Assembly (NCBI GenBank): GCA_934474025.1
Contig: CAKSMF010000001.1
Span: forward strand, 1 to 64,000
Length of the DNA: 64,000 nt
Direction: 5' to 3'
Source: an uncultured Ruminococcus sp.
Lineage (GTDB): Bacteria; Bacillota; Clostridia; Oscillospirales; Ruminococcaceae
Shown: one piece after another, positions 51,041-59,874 of the stretch
How positions within the stretch are numbered: the stretch's first letter is position 1
Layout of the letters: each line of letters begins with the position of its first letter
The notes under the pieces: generated by a model
Databases searched by the model: none
What the model was told of the DNA's origin: nothing
The model's input: the letters and a program-made list of their open reading frames with translations, nothing else
Position numbers and translations under genes: made by a program

Positions 51041-53536
51041 ATGGCAGAAACTAAAAAAAATAATAAAAAAAATCAGTCTGATTCATTATTCAGTAGATTT
51101 CTTCCCCCTGTAAATGATAAAAATCAGTTTTGGTCGGTAGTGCTTTTTGCAATTGGAATGCTTACACTTTTTATGATGCTCATAAAAGGTTCTGAAGGTT
51201 GGCTTAAAGCACATAATTTTTTACTGGGAATGTTTGGACTTGCAGTTTTTTTTGTTCCTACAATACTCATATATACTTCTATTCAGATTGGAAAAGAACG
51301 AAGTCATAAATGCGTTGCAGACCGTGCAATATGGGGAATTGTTCTTGCGTTTCTTGTGAGTGGAGCATTACAGATTTTTTTCTCAAAAGAACTTAAAGGA
51401 AACAATTTTGATGAACAAATCAAGCATTTATACAATGACGGAATTAAACTAAGAGGCGGAGGCGTTGCAAGCTATCTTATAGCAGGACCTTTACTGGGAA
51501 TTTTCGGAAGCATAGGTGCAAAAATAATTACAATAATGCTTCTTTTTGTTGCGGGAATGTTCTATACTAAAAAAAGTTTAATAGAATTTCTTAATTTTAT
51601 ATCTAAACCTTTCAGAAATTTCGGCAACGTCATGCAAGGTCTTTTTTCTATGCTTATGGGGGGAAGATTTGGTGAAATGTTTGACGATGATGATTTCAAT
51701 GACGATATTGAAAAAAAATCCTTTGATGCTGACCTTGAGGCGATAGATATAATAAATAACAGAACTGAAATACCTAAAAATTCAGATTTTGTTGAAATAT
51801 CAGTTCCAATAAACAGCAAGCCAGAAAAAAGAGATGAATTTTGGTTTGATGTTCCTCTTGAATCTGATAGTATGATTGAAAAACAACCGGAAAATGAAGT
51901 TCTGAAACCTCCTAAACAGGAAGTTGAAAAAACAGAAGAAATTGAACAGTCAGAAGACAATGACGACAATCTTGACGAACTTATAAAACGTGCTGCCAAT
52001 AAATCAAGAAAGAAAAAGACTTCACAACAGGAGTTATTGAAACCTGAAATTAATACGGATATTAAGTATAATCTTCCGTCCCTTGAACTCCTTGAACGTC
52101 CTAAAAACAGACTCAATAGTGAAGAAACAGCTTTAGAAATGCGTTCAAAAGCGGATATAATCGTAAATACTTTACATAGTTTTAAAGTGGAAGTTAAAAT
52201 ACGTAAGGTTTTGCGTGGACCTTCAATTACAAGATATGAAGTACAGCCAGGATTTGGCGTACAAGTAAGGAAAATCAAAAGTCTTGAAGATGATATAGCA
52301 CTTAATCTTGCAGCTCAGGGTGTAAGAATTGAAGCACCCGTCCCAGGAAAATCAGTAGTAGGAATTGAAGTCCCTAACGAAATCAAGGATACTGTAACTA
52401 TGTATGAAATGCTTTATTCACCGTCTTTTAAGAATAACAAAAGCAAGCTTACTTTTGCAGTAGGAAAAGATATTGCAGGTAATATAATTCTTGGTGATAT
52501 TGCTAAAATGCCACACGTTATTATAGCAGGTACTACGGGTTCTGGTAAATCTGTTTGTACACGTTCTATAATAATGAGTATTCTTTATAATGCTACTCCT
52601 GAAGACGTAAAGCTTATCCTTATTGACCCTAAAATAGTTGAGTTTAAAGTATTTGAGGGTATACCGCATTTGCTTATTCCGATAGTTACCGATTGTAAAA
52701 AAGCAGCAGGTGCTTTAAATTATGCTGTTAATGAGATGATGCGTAGATATCAGATGTTTGCAGAAGCTGGTACAAACGATTTGAAATCATATAATTCATA
52801 TGCTGAACAGAATGAAGATATTCAGAAAATGTCACAGATTGTAGTATTTATTGATGAATTAGCTGATATGATGCTTGTTGCAGGAAAAGAAGTAGAAGAG
52901 TATATATGTCGTCTTGCACAAATGGGACGTGCTTCCGGAATACATCTTGTAATTGCTACTCAAAGACCGACAACAGATGTTATTACAGGACTTATCAAGG
53001 CTAATATTCCGAGCCGTATAGCACTTTCAGTAATGTCTCAGGTTGATTCACGTACAATTATTGATATGGCTGGTGCGGATAAACTTCTTGGTAATGGTGA
53101 TATGCTCTATATGCCAATCGGTACAAGCAAACCAATACGTGTACAGGGGTGTTTTGCATCATCAAAGGATATAAATTCTACTCTTGAGTACATAAAATCA
53201 CAAGGTGAAGCTGAATATGATAAAGAAATGATGCAGGCAGTTGAAAATTTTGTTCTACAGTCAAAAGGTTCAGGCAGTGGTGATGTCGGAAGCGTTGCGG
53301 TTACAGATAGCGACTTTGTAGAAAAGGCTATTGAAGTAGCTGTAAATAACGGACAAGTTTCCACGTCGATGTTACAGCGTAAATTGAAATTAGGTTATGC
53401 AAGGGCAGCAAGAATTATGGACGAGCTGGAAGAACTCGGCGTTATAGGTGCAAGCGAGGGAGCTAAACCCCGTAAGGTTCTTATGTCAAAAATGCAGTAC
53501 GATGAAAGAAAATTAAGAAAACAGGAGGGTAATTAA
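51041..53536 (+). CDS. ftsK: DNA translocase FtsK/SpoIIIE
   Basis: FtsK/SpoIIIE pumps DNA through the division or sporulation septum. The 831-residue protein has four N-terminal membrane helices (residues 25-185), an acidic, Glu/Asp-rich linker (200-350), then the motor with HVIIAGTTGSGKSVCTRSII (Walker A), VVFIDELADMM (Walker B), and IATQRPTTDVITG. A C-terminal gamma winged-helix domain (ARAARIMDELEELGVIG) recognises orienting DNA sequences. Given SpoIVA and SipL nearby, it may serve both division and sporulation. Confidence 0.95.
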   Translation: MAETKKNNKKNQSDSLFSRFLPPVNDKNQFWSVVLFAIGMLTLFMMLIKGSEGWLKAHNFLLGMFGLAVFFVPTILIYTSIQIGKERSHKCVADRAIWGIVLAFLVSGALQIFFSKELKGNNFDEQIKHLYNDGIKLRGGGVASYLIAGPLLGIFGSIGAKIITIMLLFVAGMFYTKKSLIEFLNFISKPFRNFGNVMQGLFSMLMGGRFGEMFDDDDFNDDIEKKSFDADLEAIDIINNRTEIPKNSDFVEISVPINSKPEKRDEFWFDVPLESDSMIEKQPENEVLKPPKQEVEKTEEIEQSEDNDDNLDELIKRAANKSRKKKTSQQELLKPEINTDIKYNLPSLELLERPKNRLNSEETALEMRSKADIIVNTLHSFKVEVKIRKVLRGPSITRYEVQPGFGVQVRKIKSLEDDIALNLAAQGVRIEAPVPGKSVVGIEVPNEIKDTVTMYEMLYSPSFKNNKSKLTFAVGKDIAGNIILGDIAKMPHVIIAGTTGSGKSVCTRSIIMSILYNATPEDVKLILIDPKIVEFKVFEGIPHLLIPIVTDCKKAAGALNYAVNEMMRRYQMFAEAGTNDLKSYNSYAEQNEDIQKMSQIVVFIDELADMMLVAGKEVEEYICRLAQMGRASGIHLVIATQRPTTDVITGLIKANIPSRIALSVMSQVDSRTIIDMAGADKLLGNGDMLYMPIGTSKPIRVQGCFASSKDINSTLEYIKSQGEAEYDKEMMQAVENFVLQSKGSGSGDVGSVAVTDSDFVEKAIEVAVNNGQVSTSMLQRKLKLGYARAARIMDELEELGVIGASEGAKPRKVLMSKMQYDERKLRKQEGN

Positions 53537-54355
53537 ATGCCGGAATTAATGAGTATGCTTGAATGTAAGGGAATTGAAGGCAGAAAAATGGCAGAAGAAC
53601 TTAAAAAATATTACAGAAATGCCATTATTATCTGTGCTGAAAAAATGCAAGATATTCCTATTGGAGCAAGTAAAATGGGGGGATTCCCTGATTTACCGCC
53701 CGAAATAGAATATCCCACAATGTCGGAATATACAGAAACATGGTTATTGGGCGACAATAAAGGAAAATCTGAATATTATAACAAATCAGCTATGCAATTG
53801 GTTGTGCAGATTAATCTGCGTGAACTTGCTGAATCTGGTGCGGACGTCGAAAATCTTCTGCCTAAAACCGGTATGCTTTACATATTTTGGAGCGGTGAGG
53901 GTGACTGCCTTAAAAGTAGCGAATATTCCGACATTAAAATTGCTGAACCCGACAAAACAGCGTGTCACAAAGTTATCTACTGGAACGGCGATATGTCAGT
54001 ATTAAAACGTATCGAACCGCCATGTCCTTATTACAGCAAGTATTTTGACGAATGTTTAGAAGAATATGCTGTTGAATTTGATTCAGATTCAGAGTACAAT
54101 AAAAATGCAGTTTACGAAATAGACGGTCTGGAAGAAGCAACGGAAACAGATGCTTTTGATTTTGCAAATGACGGCGATAAGATGTTGGGATTTCCTAAAG
54201 GTGCAAATGTTCCATATATTGATGAAAACACAGTTAATCTTTTTCAGTTTGATTATAGTATGGGTTGTCTTTGGAGTGTGTACTGGATTATGAAAAAAGA
54301 GGATTTGAAAAAACTTGATTTTTCAAAGGTTTCTATAGATTTTGATACCGATTAG
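53537..54355 (+). CDS. DUF1963 (YwqG-like) protein
   Basis: The 272-residue soluble protein has the DUF1963/YwqG pattern: IPIGASKMGGFPDLPPEIEY near residue 42, QLVVQINLREL, KTGMLYIFWSGEGD, then MLGFPKGANVPYI late in the sequence. Many DUF1963 proteins have roles that are still unknown; some are linked to contact-dependent systems. It starts right after ftsK (ribosome-binding site AGGAGGG inside the end of ftsK) and is probably co-transcribed with it. Confidence 0.88.
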   Translation: MPELMSMLECKGIEGRKMAEELKKYYRNAIIICAEKMQDIPIGASKMGGFPDLPPEIEYPTMSEYTETWLLGDNKGKSEYYNKSAMQLVVQINLRELAESGADVENLLPKTGMLYIFWSGEGDCLKSSEYSDIKIAEPDKTACHKVIYWNGDMSVLKRIEPPCPYYSKYFDECLEEYAVEFDSDSEYNKNAVYEIDGLEEATETDAFDFANDGDKMLGFPKGANVPYIDENTVNLFQFDYSMGCLWSVYWIMKKEDLKKLDFSKVSIDFDTD

Positions 54356-54368
54356 GAGGTGATATATT

Positions 54369-56303
54369 TTGTATAAAGGATTTTTACCGATTTCAAAAAA
54401 GGAAATGGACGAACTTGGTATTAAGCAGTTTGATTTTATATATATTACTGGTGATGCCTATGTTGACCACCCAAGTTTTGGGGCATCTATAATTACAAGG
54501 CTTATTGAAGCAATGGGATTTACAGTGGGAATAATTTCACAACCTGATTGGCATTCAGATAAGGATTTTAAAAAATTTGGTTCACCTAAATATGCGTTTC
54601 TTGTAACGTCCGGAAATATAGATTCAATGGTTGCACATTATACATCAGCTAAAAGAAAACGTTCAGATGATGCATACACAGCAGGCGGAGTTGCCGGAAA
54701 GCGTCCGGACAGAGCGGTTATAGTTTACTGTCAGAAAATCCGTGAATACTTTGGAGACATACCATTGGCAATAGGCGGTCTGGAAGCCTCTCTGAGACGT
54801 TTTGCACACTATGACTATTGGGACGACGCTGTAAGACCTTCTATTCTTGTGGATAGCGGTGCGGATTTGTTAATGTATGGCATGGGTGAACATCAGATTA
54901 AAGAACTTTGTACACGTCTTGCAAATGGTGAAAATATAAAGGATATTCATGATATAAGAGGTACTTGCTATCTTACTGAACCTGTTAACACTCCGTTAGG
55001 GTCTGCACAATGTCCGTCATTTGAGCAGGTGAGAGACAATAAAACCGAATATGCAAAGGCAACTAAAATTCAATATGACTGGCAGGACGAAGTTTACGGA
55101 AAGACTGTAATTCAGCGTCACGGAAAAATGATGCTTGTACAGAATCCTCCTGCATACAGCCTTACAACAGAAGAACTTGATTATATATATTCGTTGCCAT
55201 ACATGAAAGCATATCACCCGTCTTATGAAGAATTAGGCGGTGTACCTGGTATTGAAGAAGTACGATTTTCTATCACTCATAATAGAGGGTGTTTCGGATA
55301 TTGTAATTTCTGTTCAATAGCATTGCATCAAGGAAGACGTGTTACTTGCAGAAGTGAAAAATCTATTCTTGAAGAAGCTGAAAAAATAACTCATATGTCG
55401 GGTTTCAAGGGATATATACACGACGTTGGAGGACCTACAGCAAATTTCAGAGGAACATCATGTAACAAGCAATTGAGTAAAGGTCTTTGTATGGGTAAAA
55501 AGTGTTTAGCTCCTGAACCTTGTCCTGCTTTAAAAGTAGACCATACGGAATATCTTTCTATTCTGCGAAAAATACGTAAAATTAAAGGTATAAAGAGAGT
55601 GTTTATCCGTTCGGGAATACGTTACGATTACCTTATGGAAGACAAAAACGATGAGTTTATGCGTGAACTGATTAAGTATCATGTAAGCGGACAGCTTAAA
55701 GTTGCTCCAGAACACTGTTCAGCAGTCGTCCTTGACAAAATGGGAAAACCTCATATTGAAGCATATAAGGCTTTTCAGAAGCGTTTCTATGAAATAACAA
55801 AGGGAATAGGTAAAGAACAATATTTAGTGCCATATCTTATGTCATCACACCCCGGAAGCACTTTAAATGAAGCTATTGATTTAGCGGTTTTCCTAAAGGA
55901 GAATAAAATCCGTCCTGAACAGGTACAGGATTTCTATCCAACTCCCGGAACTATTTCAACTTGTATGTTCTATACAGAACTTGACCCTTATACTATGGAA
56001 AAAGTATATGTTCCGAAAACTCCGGAGGAAAAAGCATCACAAAGAGCGTTGTTGCAGTATTTCAAACCACAGAACAGAGAAATAGTTTTAAAGGCTCTCA
56101 AAAAAGCAGGAAGATACGATTTAATAGGAACATCTCCGAAATGTCTTGTTGAGGATACATCAAGAAACAACAAAAAAGCAGGTGATAAAAATTGGCAGAA
56201 ATCAAACTCACAGACGAACAGAAAAAAACACTCGGAAAATACGCACAACAGGCAAAGAAGAAATACAACAGTCAAAACCCGAAACAAAAAAGGAAAGGTT
56301 TAA
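54369..56303 (+). CDS. YgiQ family radical SAM protein
   Basis: The 644-residue protein has the YgiQ N-terminal domain (FLPISKKEMDELG, DAYVDHPSFG, IAIGGLEASLRRFAHYDYW-like region) and the radical SAM motif RGCFGYCNFCSIALHQGR (C-x3-C-x2-C). Later parts read SGQLKVAPEHCSAVVLDKMG and a basic tail. Function is unknown in most species. TTG at 54369 is a well-supported start, with TAGGAGGTGAT upstream. The last 112 bp overlap the start of the following gene in another frame. Confidence 0.93.
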   Translation: MYKGFLPISKKEMDELGIKQFDFIYITGDAYVDHPSFGASIITRLIEAMGFTVGIISQPDWHSDKDFKKFGSPKYAFLVTSGNIDSMVAHYTSAKRKRSDDAYTAGGVAGKRPDRAVIVYCQKIREYFGDIPLAIGGLEASLRRFAHYDYWDDAVRPSILVDSGADLLMYGMGEHQIKELCTRLANGENIKDIHDIRGTCYLTEPVNTPLGSAQCPSFEQVRDNKTEYAKATKIQYDWQDEVYGKTVIQRHGKMMLVQNPPAYSLTTEELDYIYSLPYMKAYHPSYEELGGVPGIEEVRFSITHNRGCFGYCNFCSIALHQGRRVTCRSEKSILEEAEKITHMSGFKGYIHDVGGPTANFRGTSCNKQLSKGLCMGKKCLAPEPCPALKVDHTEYLSILRKIRKIKGIKRVFIRSGIRYDYLMEDKNDEFMRELIKYHVSGQLKVAPEHCSAVVLDKMGKPHIEAYKAFQKRFYEITKGIGKEQYLVPYLMSSHPGSTLNEAIDLAVFLKENKIRPEQVQDFYPTPGTISTCMFYTELDPYTMEKVYVPKTPEEKASQRALLQYFKPQNREIVLKALKKAGRYDLIGTSPKCLVEDTSRNNKKAGDKNWQKSNSQTNRKKHSENTHNRQRRNTTVKTRNKKGKV

Positions 56304-57154
56304 AAGCAATTATTCCAATATTGCTTTTGGCTGTCGGATTTCTGGTATGGAACATTTTAAGCGGAGGTTTTACACCGTCTGTTGATGAACTGTCTGTACA
56401 TTACATAGATGTAGGACAGGGTGACAGCATTTACATAGCTTCAGGTGATGAGGGAATGTTAATTGATTGCGGTGAATCTGGTGATACTGACAGAGTTATA
56501 TCCTATCTTGATAATATGGGAGTTTCTAAAATAAATTACGTTGTAGGAACTCACCCGCATTCAGACCACATGGGCGGTATGAGTAAAATTGTTGAACACT
56601 TTGAAATAGGTGAAATGATAATTCCGCATATTGATGATAGTGATACTCCGACAACAAAGTATTTTGAAAGATTTCTTAATGCCTGTGCAGAAAAGAACCT
56701 TTCTTTAACAGAGGCGGAATTAGGAAGAAAAATTACACTCGGCGATGCTGAACTGAAAATTATTGCTCCTAACAGTCTGGATTATAGTAATATAAATAAC
56801 TATTCAATTGGTTTGATAATGCATCATGGTGAAAACAGTTTTATATTTACCGGTGACGCCGAAAAACTGGCAGAAGAAGAAATGATTGAAAAAAATTTAT
56901 TGGAAGATATAGATGTTTACAAAGTGGGACATCATGGAAGTGATACATCATCTTCTATGGATTTTCTCAATGTTATAAAACCTGATTATGCAGTTATTTC
57001 ATGCGGTGAGGGTAATTCTTACGGACACCCTAACGATATTACAATAGAAAATTTAAGCAAGTTTACGGATAAAATTTATCGTACTGACCTTATGGGAACA
57101 ATTGTGTTTACTTCTGACGGAAAAAGTCTTGATGTTAAAACAGAAAGGAACTAA
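56192..57154 (+). CDS. ComEC/Rec2-like metallo-beta-lactamase fold hydrolase
   Basis: The 320-residue protein has a basic N-terminus, one membrane helix (about 40-60) and a ComEC-type MBL domain: HYIDVGQGDSIYIASGDEGM, the zinc motif THPHSDHMGG, FIFTGDAEKLAEEE and YKVGHHGSDTSSS. Such proteins are annotated as ComEC-like nucleases; the catalytic core faces outside if the helix is a signal anchor. TTG at 56192, preceded by AGGTGAT, is the start; this gives a 112-bp overlap with the upstream gene. A DUF3006 gene follows at once, a common pairing. Confidence 0.9.
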   Translation: MAEIKLTDEQKKTLGKYAQQAKKKYNSQNPKQKRKGLKAIIPILLLAVGFLVWNILSGGFTPSVDELSVHYIDVGQGDSIYIASGDEGMLIDCGESGDTDRVISYLDNMGVSKINYVVGTHPHSDHMGGMSKIVEHFEIGEMIIPHIDDSDTPTTKYFERFLNACAEKNLSLTEAELGRKITLGDAELKIIAPNSLDYSNINNYSIGLIMHHGENSFIFTGDAEKLAEEEMIEKNLLEDIDVYKVGHHGSDTSSSMDFLNVIKPDYAVISCGEGNSYGHPNDITIENLSKFTDKIYRTDLMGTIVFTSDGKSLDVKTERN

Positions 57155-57155
57155 T

Positions 57156-57365
57156 ATGACAGTTATAGACCGTTTTGAAAATGATAAGGCTGTTTTGGAG
57201 GTTGACGGGGAAATTATTCAGACGGAACGTTTTTTGCTTCCGGAAAACTCTCGTGAAGGTGATGTTTTAATAAAAATCAATGATGAATGGATTATTGATG
57301 TTTCCGCAACTGAAAAAAGACGTGCAGATATCCGTGAATTAATGAAAAGGCTGATGAAAAAATGA
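57156..57365 (+). CDS. DUF3006 family protein
   Basis: The 69-residue protein MTVIDRFENDKAVLEVDGEI matches the DUF3006 family of small beta-rich proteins encoded beside ComEC-like MBL hydrolases. It carries LLPENSREGDVLIKINDE. The ATG at 57156 follows AAAGGAAC. It overlaps the next gene by ATGA, so translation is coupled. The function is unknown. Confidence 0.85.
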   Translation: MTVIDRFENDKAVLEVDGEIIQTERFLLPENSREGDVLIKINDEWIIDVSATEKRRADIRELMKRLMKK

Positions 57366-58579
57366 CAGATATAATTATAATAGGTGGTGGAGCATCAGGC
57401 TGTTTTGCAGGAGTACAGGCTTCACGTTTCGGAAAAAGTGTATTGCTTTTTGAAAAAAATGAAAAACTTGGCAGAAAACTCCGTATTACCGGAAAAGGTC
57501 GCTGTAATGTGACGAACAATTCGGATATACAGGAACATATGAAAAATATTCCTACAAATCCGAGATTTATGTATAGTGCTTTTTCTGTATTCGATGCTTA
57601 TAATACTATGGATTTCTTTGAAGAAATAGGCGTTCCTCTTAAAACCGAAAGAGGTAACAGAGTTTTTCCGGTCAGCGATAATGCAAACGATATAGCGGAT
57701 TCTATGGTTAAGGAAATGAAGAAATCAGGAGTCAAAATTATAAATAAGCGTGTTACAAAGCTTATCATAGAAAATAATACCTGTATCGGAGTAAAAGCCG
57801 GAAATGATGAATATTATGCAAAATCCATACTTATAGCTTGTGGCGGAAAATCATATCAGAATACAGGTTCAACAGGTGACGGTTACACATTGGCGGAAAG
57901 TGCCGGTCATACAATAACAGAAATAAAACCCAGTCTCGTTCCGTTGGTTTCGCCTGATAAATACTGTTCTGAAATGATGGGGCTTTCTTTAAGGAATGTT
58001 ACTCTTAATCTTTATGACCGTGATAAACTTATATTTTCCGAACTGGGCGAAATGCTTTTTACACATTTCGGAATGTCAGGACCTCTTGTACTTAGTGCAA
58101 GTTCTCATATTCGTGAAATGTCTCCAGAAAGATACAAGGTGCTTATTGACCTTAAACCAGCACTTTCTCCGGAACAGCTTGATGCCCGTATTCAAAGGGA
58201 CTTTGCAGAAAATCTTAATCGTGATTTTGTTAACGGAATAAGAAAATTACTTCCGGCAAAGCTTATTCCGGTTGCGGTGAGACTTTCGGGAATTTCTCCC
58301 GAACAAAAAGTAAACAGCATTACTAAAGAACAGCGTCATAAATTCGGACAGCTTATAAAAGCTTTTCCCGTAAGAATTTCAGGATTTCGACCGGTTAATG
58401 AAGCCATTATAACAAGCGGGGGAGTTTCTGTTAAAGAAATAAATCCTAAAACCATGGAATCAAAACTTATCAGCGGACTTTTCTTTGCTGGTGAAGTAAT
58501 TGACGTTGACGCTTATACGGGAGGATTTAATTTACAGATAGCTTTTTCAACGGCATATACTGCTGTATTATATATGTAA
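57362..58579 (+). CDS. HI0933-family flavoprotein
   Basis: The 405-residue protein belongs to the HI0933/BaiN family of NAD(P)/FAD-dependent oxidoreductases. It has the dinucleotide motif IIIGGGASGCFAGVQAS, then LGRKLRITGKGRCNVTN, the mid-region FTHFGMSGPLVLSAS and the final GEVIDVDAYTGGFNLQIAFS. It overlaps DUF3006 by 4 bp. In several Firmicutes this gene precedes cmk, as here. The substrate is unknown. Confidence 0.93.
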   Translation: MTDIIIIGGGASGCFAGVQASRFGKSVLLFEKNEKLGRKLRITGKGRCNVTNNSDIQEHMKNIPTNPRFMYSAFSVFDAYNTMDFFEEIGVPLKTERGNRVFPVSDNANDIADSMVKEMKKSGVKIINKRVTKLIIENNTCIGVKAGNDEYYAKSILIACGGKSYQNTGSTGDGYTLAESAGHTITEIKPSLVPLVSPDKYCSEMMGLSLRNVTLNLYDRDKLIFSELGEMLFTHFGMSGPLVLSASSHIREMSPERYKVLIDLKPALSPEQLDARIQRDFAENLNRDFVNGIRKLLPAKLIPVAVRLSGISPEQKVNSITKEQRHKFGQLIKAFPVRISGFRPVNEAIITSGGVSVKEINPKTMESKLISGLFFAGEVIDVDAYTGGFNLQIAFSTAYTAVLYM

Positions 58580-58592
58580 AGGAGTTTTTTTA

Positions 58593-59255
58593 ATGAGTAT
58601 AAACATTGCCATTGACGGACCGGCAGGAGCAGGTAAAAGCACTATTGCTAAAATGGTTTCTGCTGAACTTGGTTATATATATGTTGATACAGGAGCGTTA
58701 TACAGAACTATTGCTCTCTATATCATGGAAAACAATATTTCAGATAACGACATTCCGGAAAAAATAAATAAAGCTGATGTTTCACTTAAATTCATTGACG
58801 GTACACAAAAAGTTTTCTTAGGTGACAGAGATGTTTCCGGACTTATAAGAACTCCTCAGATTTCTATGGAGGCTTCAAGAACTTCTGCTATTCCGGCAGT
58901 ACGTGAATATCTTTTTGATACACAACAAAAAATAGCAAAAGAAAATAATGTCATTATGGACGGCAGAGACATTGGAACAGTTGTACTTCCTGATGCACAG
59001 GTTAAAATTTTTCTTACTGCTACTCCGGAAGAACGTGCTAACCGTCGTTACAGAGAACTTTCTGAAAAACCTGACTGTCCGTCTTATGAAGATATTCTCA
59101 AGGACATTATTGAACGTGACCACAATGACATGAACAGACCTGTTGCCCCTCTTAAACAGGCTGATGATGCTGTTTTAGTGGATACAACTAATCTTACTCT
59201 GGAACAGTCTGCTGAAGAAATTATAAAAATTATTAACGAAAAGACAGGCAGGTGA
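58593..59255 (+). CDS. cmk: Cytidylate kinase
   Basis: Cmk phosphorylates CMP and dCMP. The 220-residue protein has the P-loop IDGPAGAGKSTIAKM, YVDTGALYRTIAL, the MEASRTSAIPAVREYL segment and DGRDIGTVVLPDA. It starts after GGAGTTTTTTTA-type spacing with AAAGGAG and ends 4 bp before plsC. The order cmk-plsC-ispH/rpsA is common in Clostridia. Confidence 0.96.
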   Translation: MSINIAIDGPAGAGKSTIAKMVSAELGYIYVDTGALYRTIALYIMENNISDNDIPEKINKADVSLKFIDGTQKVFLGDRDVSGLIRTPQISMEASRTSAIPAVREYLFDTQQKIAKENNVIMDGRDIGTVVLPDAQVKIFLTATPEERANRRYRELSEKPDCPSYEDILKDIIERDHNDMNRPVAPLKQADDAVLVDTTNLTLEQSAEEIIKIINEKTGR

Positions 59256-59259
59256 TATA

Positions 59260-59874
59260 ATGTTTTATGCTATTGCAAAGGCTCTTGTAAGAATTGCTAT
59301 GACTATAGCTTTCAATCTGCATTATGAGGGAAGGGAAAATATTCCTAAGGATACAGCAGTAATATATGCTTCAAATCATCGAACAAATGCAGACCCTCCT
59401 CTTGTTGGCTGTGTCACTCCCCGAAAACACGCTTTTATGGCTAAAGAAGAACTTTTTAAAAACAAACTTTTTGGCGGTCTCATAAAATTATTGGGGGCTT
59501 TTCCGGTATCAAGAGGAAAAGGCGACACAGGTGTTATAGATACGGCTGTTGAAGCTCTCAATAGTGGAAAAAGTCTCATGATTTTTCCGGAGGGTACACG
59601 TTCAAAAGACGGAAAAGTTCATAAAGGTCATTCGGGAGCAGCTCTCATAGCAGTACGTTCCGGAAAACCTATAATACCAGTTGGAATTGTTTTCGGTGAA
59701 AAACTTAAATTCCGTACAAAAGTTACTGTTAAGTACGGAAAACCTATAAATCCGGCAGATTATTGTGAAATATGTGACGAACCTAATCCACGTCAGATAG
59801 TACGCCTTAAAAATCGTTATATGTCTGATATAAAGAATCTTGTTGAAGGTGAGCAGGAGGAAATTGATGAGTAA
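59260..59874 (+). CDS. plsC: 1-acylglycerol-3-phosphate acyltransferase
   Basis: PlsC transfers an acyl group to lysophosphatidic acid at the membrane. The 204-residue protein has an N-terminal hydrophobic segment, the H-x4-D motif in SNHRTNADPPLVG, GAFPVSRGKGD and the FPEGTRSKDGKVHKGHSGAA motif. Its end overlaps the start of ispH-rpsA by 8 bp. Confidence 0.95.
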   Translation: MFYAIAKALVRIAMTIAFNLHYEGRENIPKDTAVIYASNHRTNADPPLVGCVTPRKHAFMAKEELFKNKLFGGLIKLLGAFPVSRGKGDTGVIDTAVEALNSGKSLMIFPEGTRSKDGKVHKGHSGAALIAVRSGKPIIPVGIVFGEKLKFRTKVTVKYGKPINPADYCEICDEPNPRQIVRLKNRYMSDIKNLVEGEQEEIDE

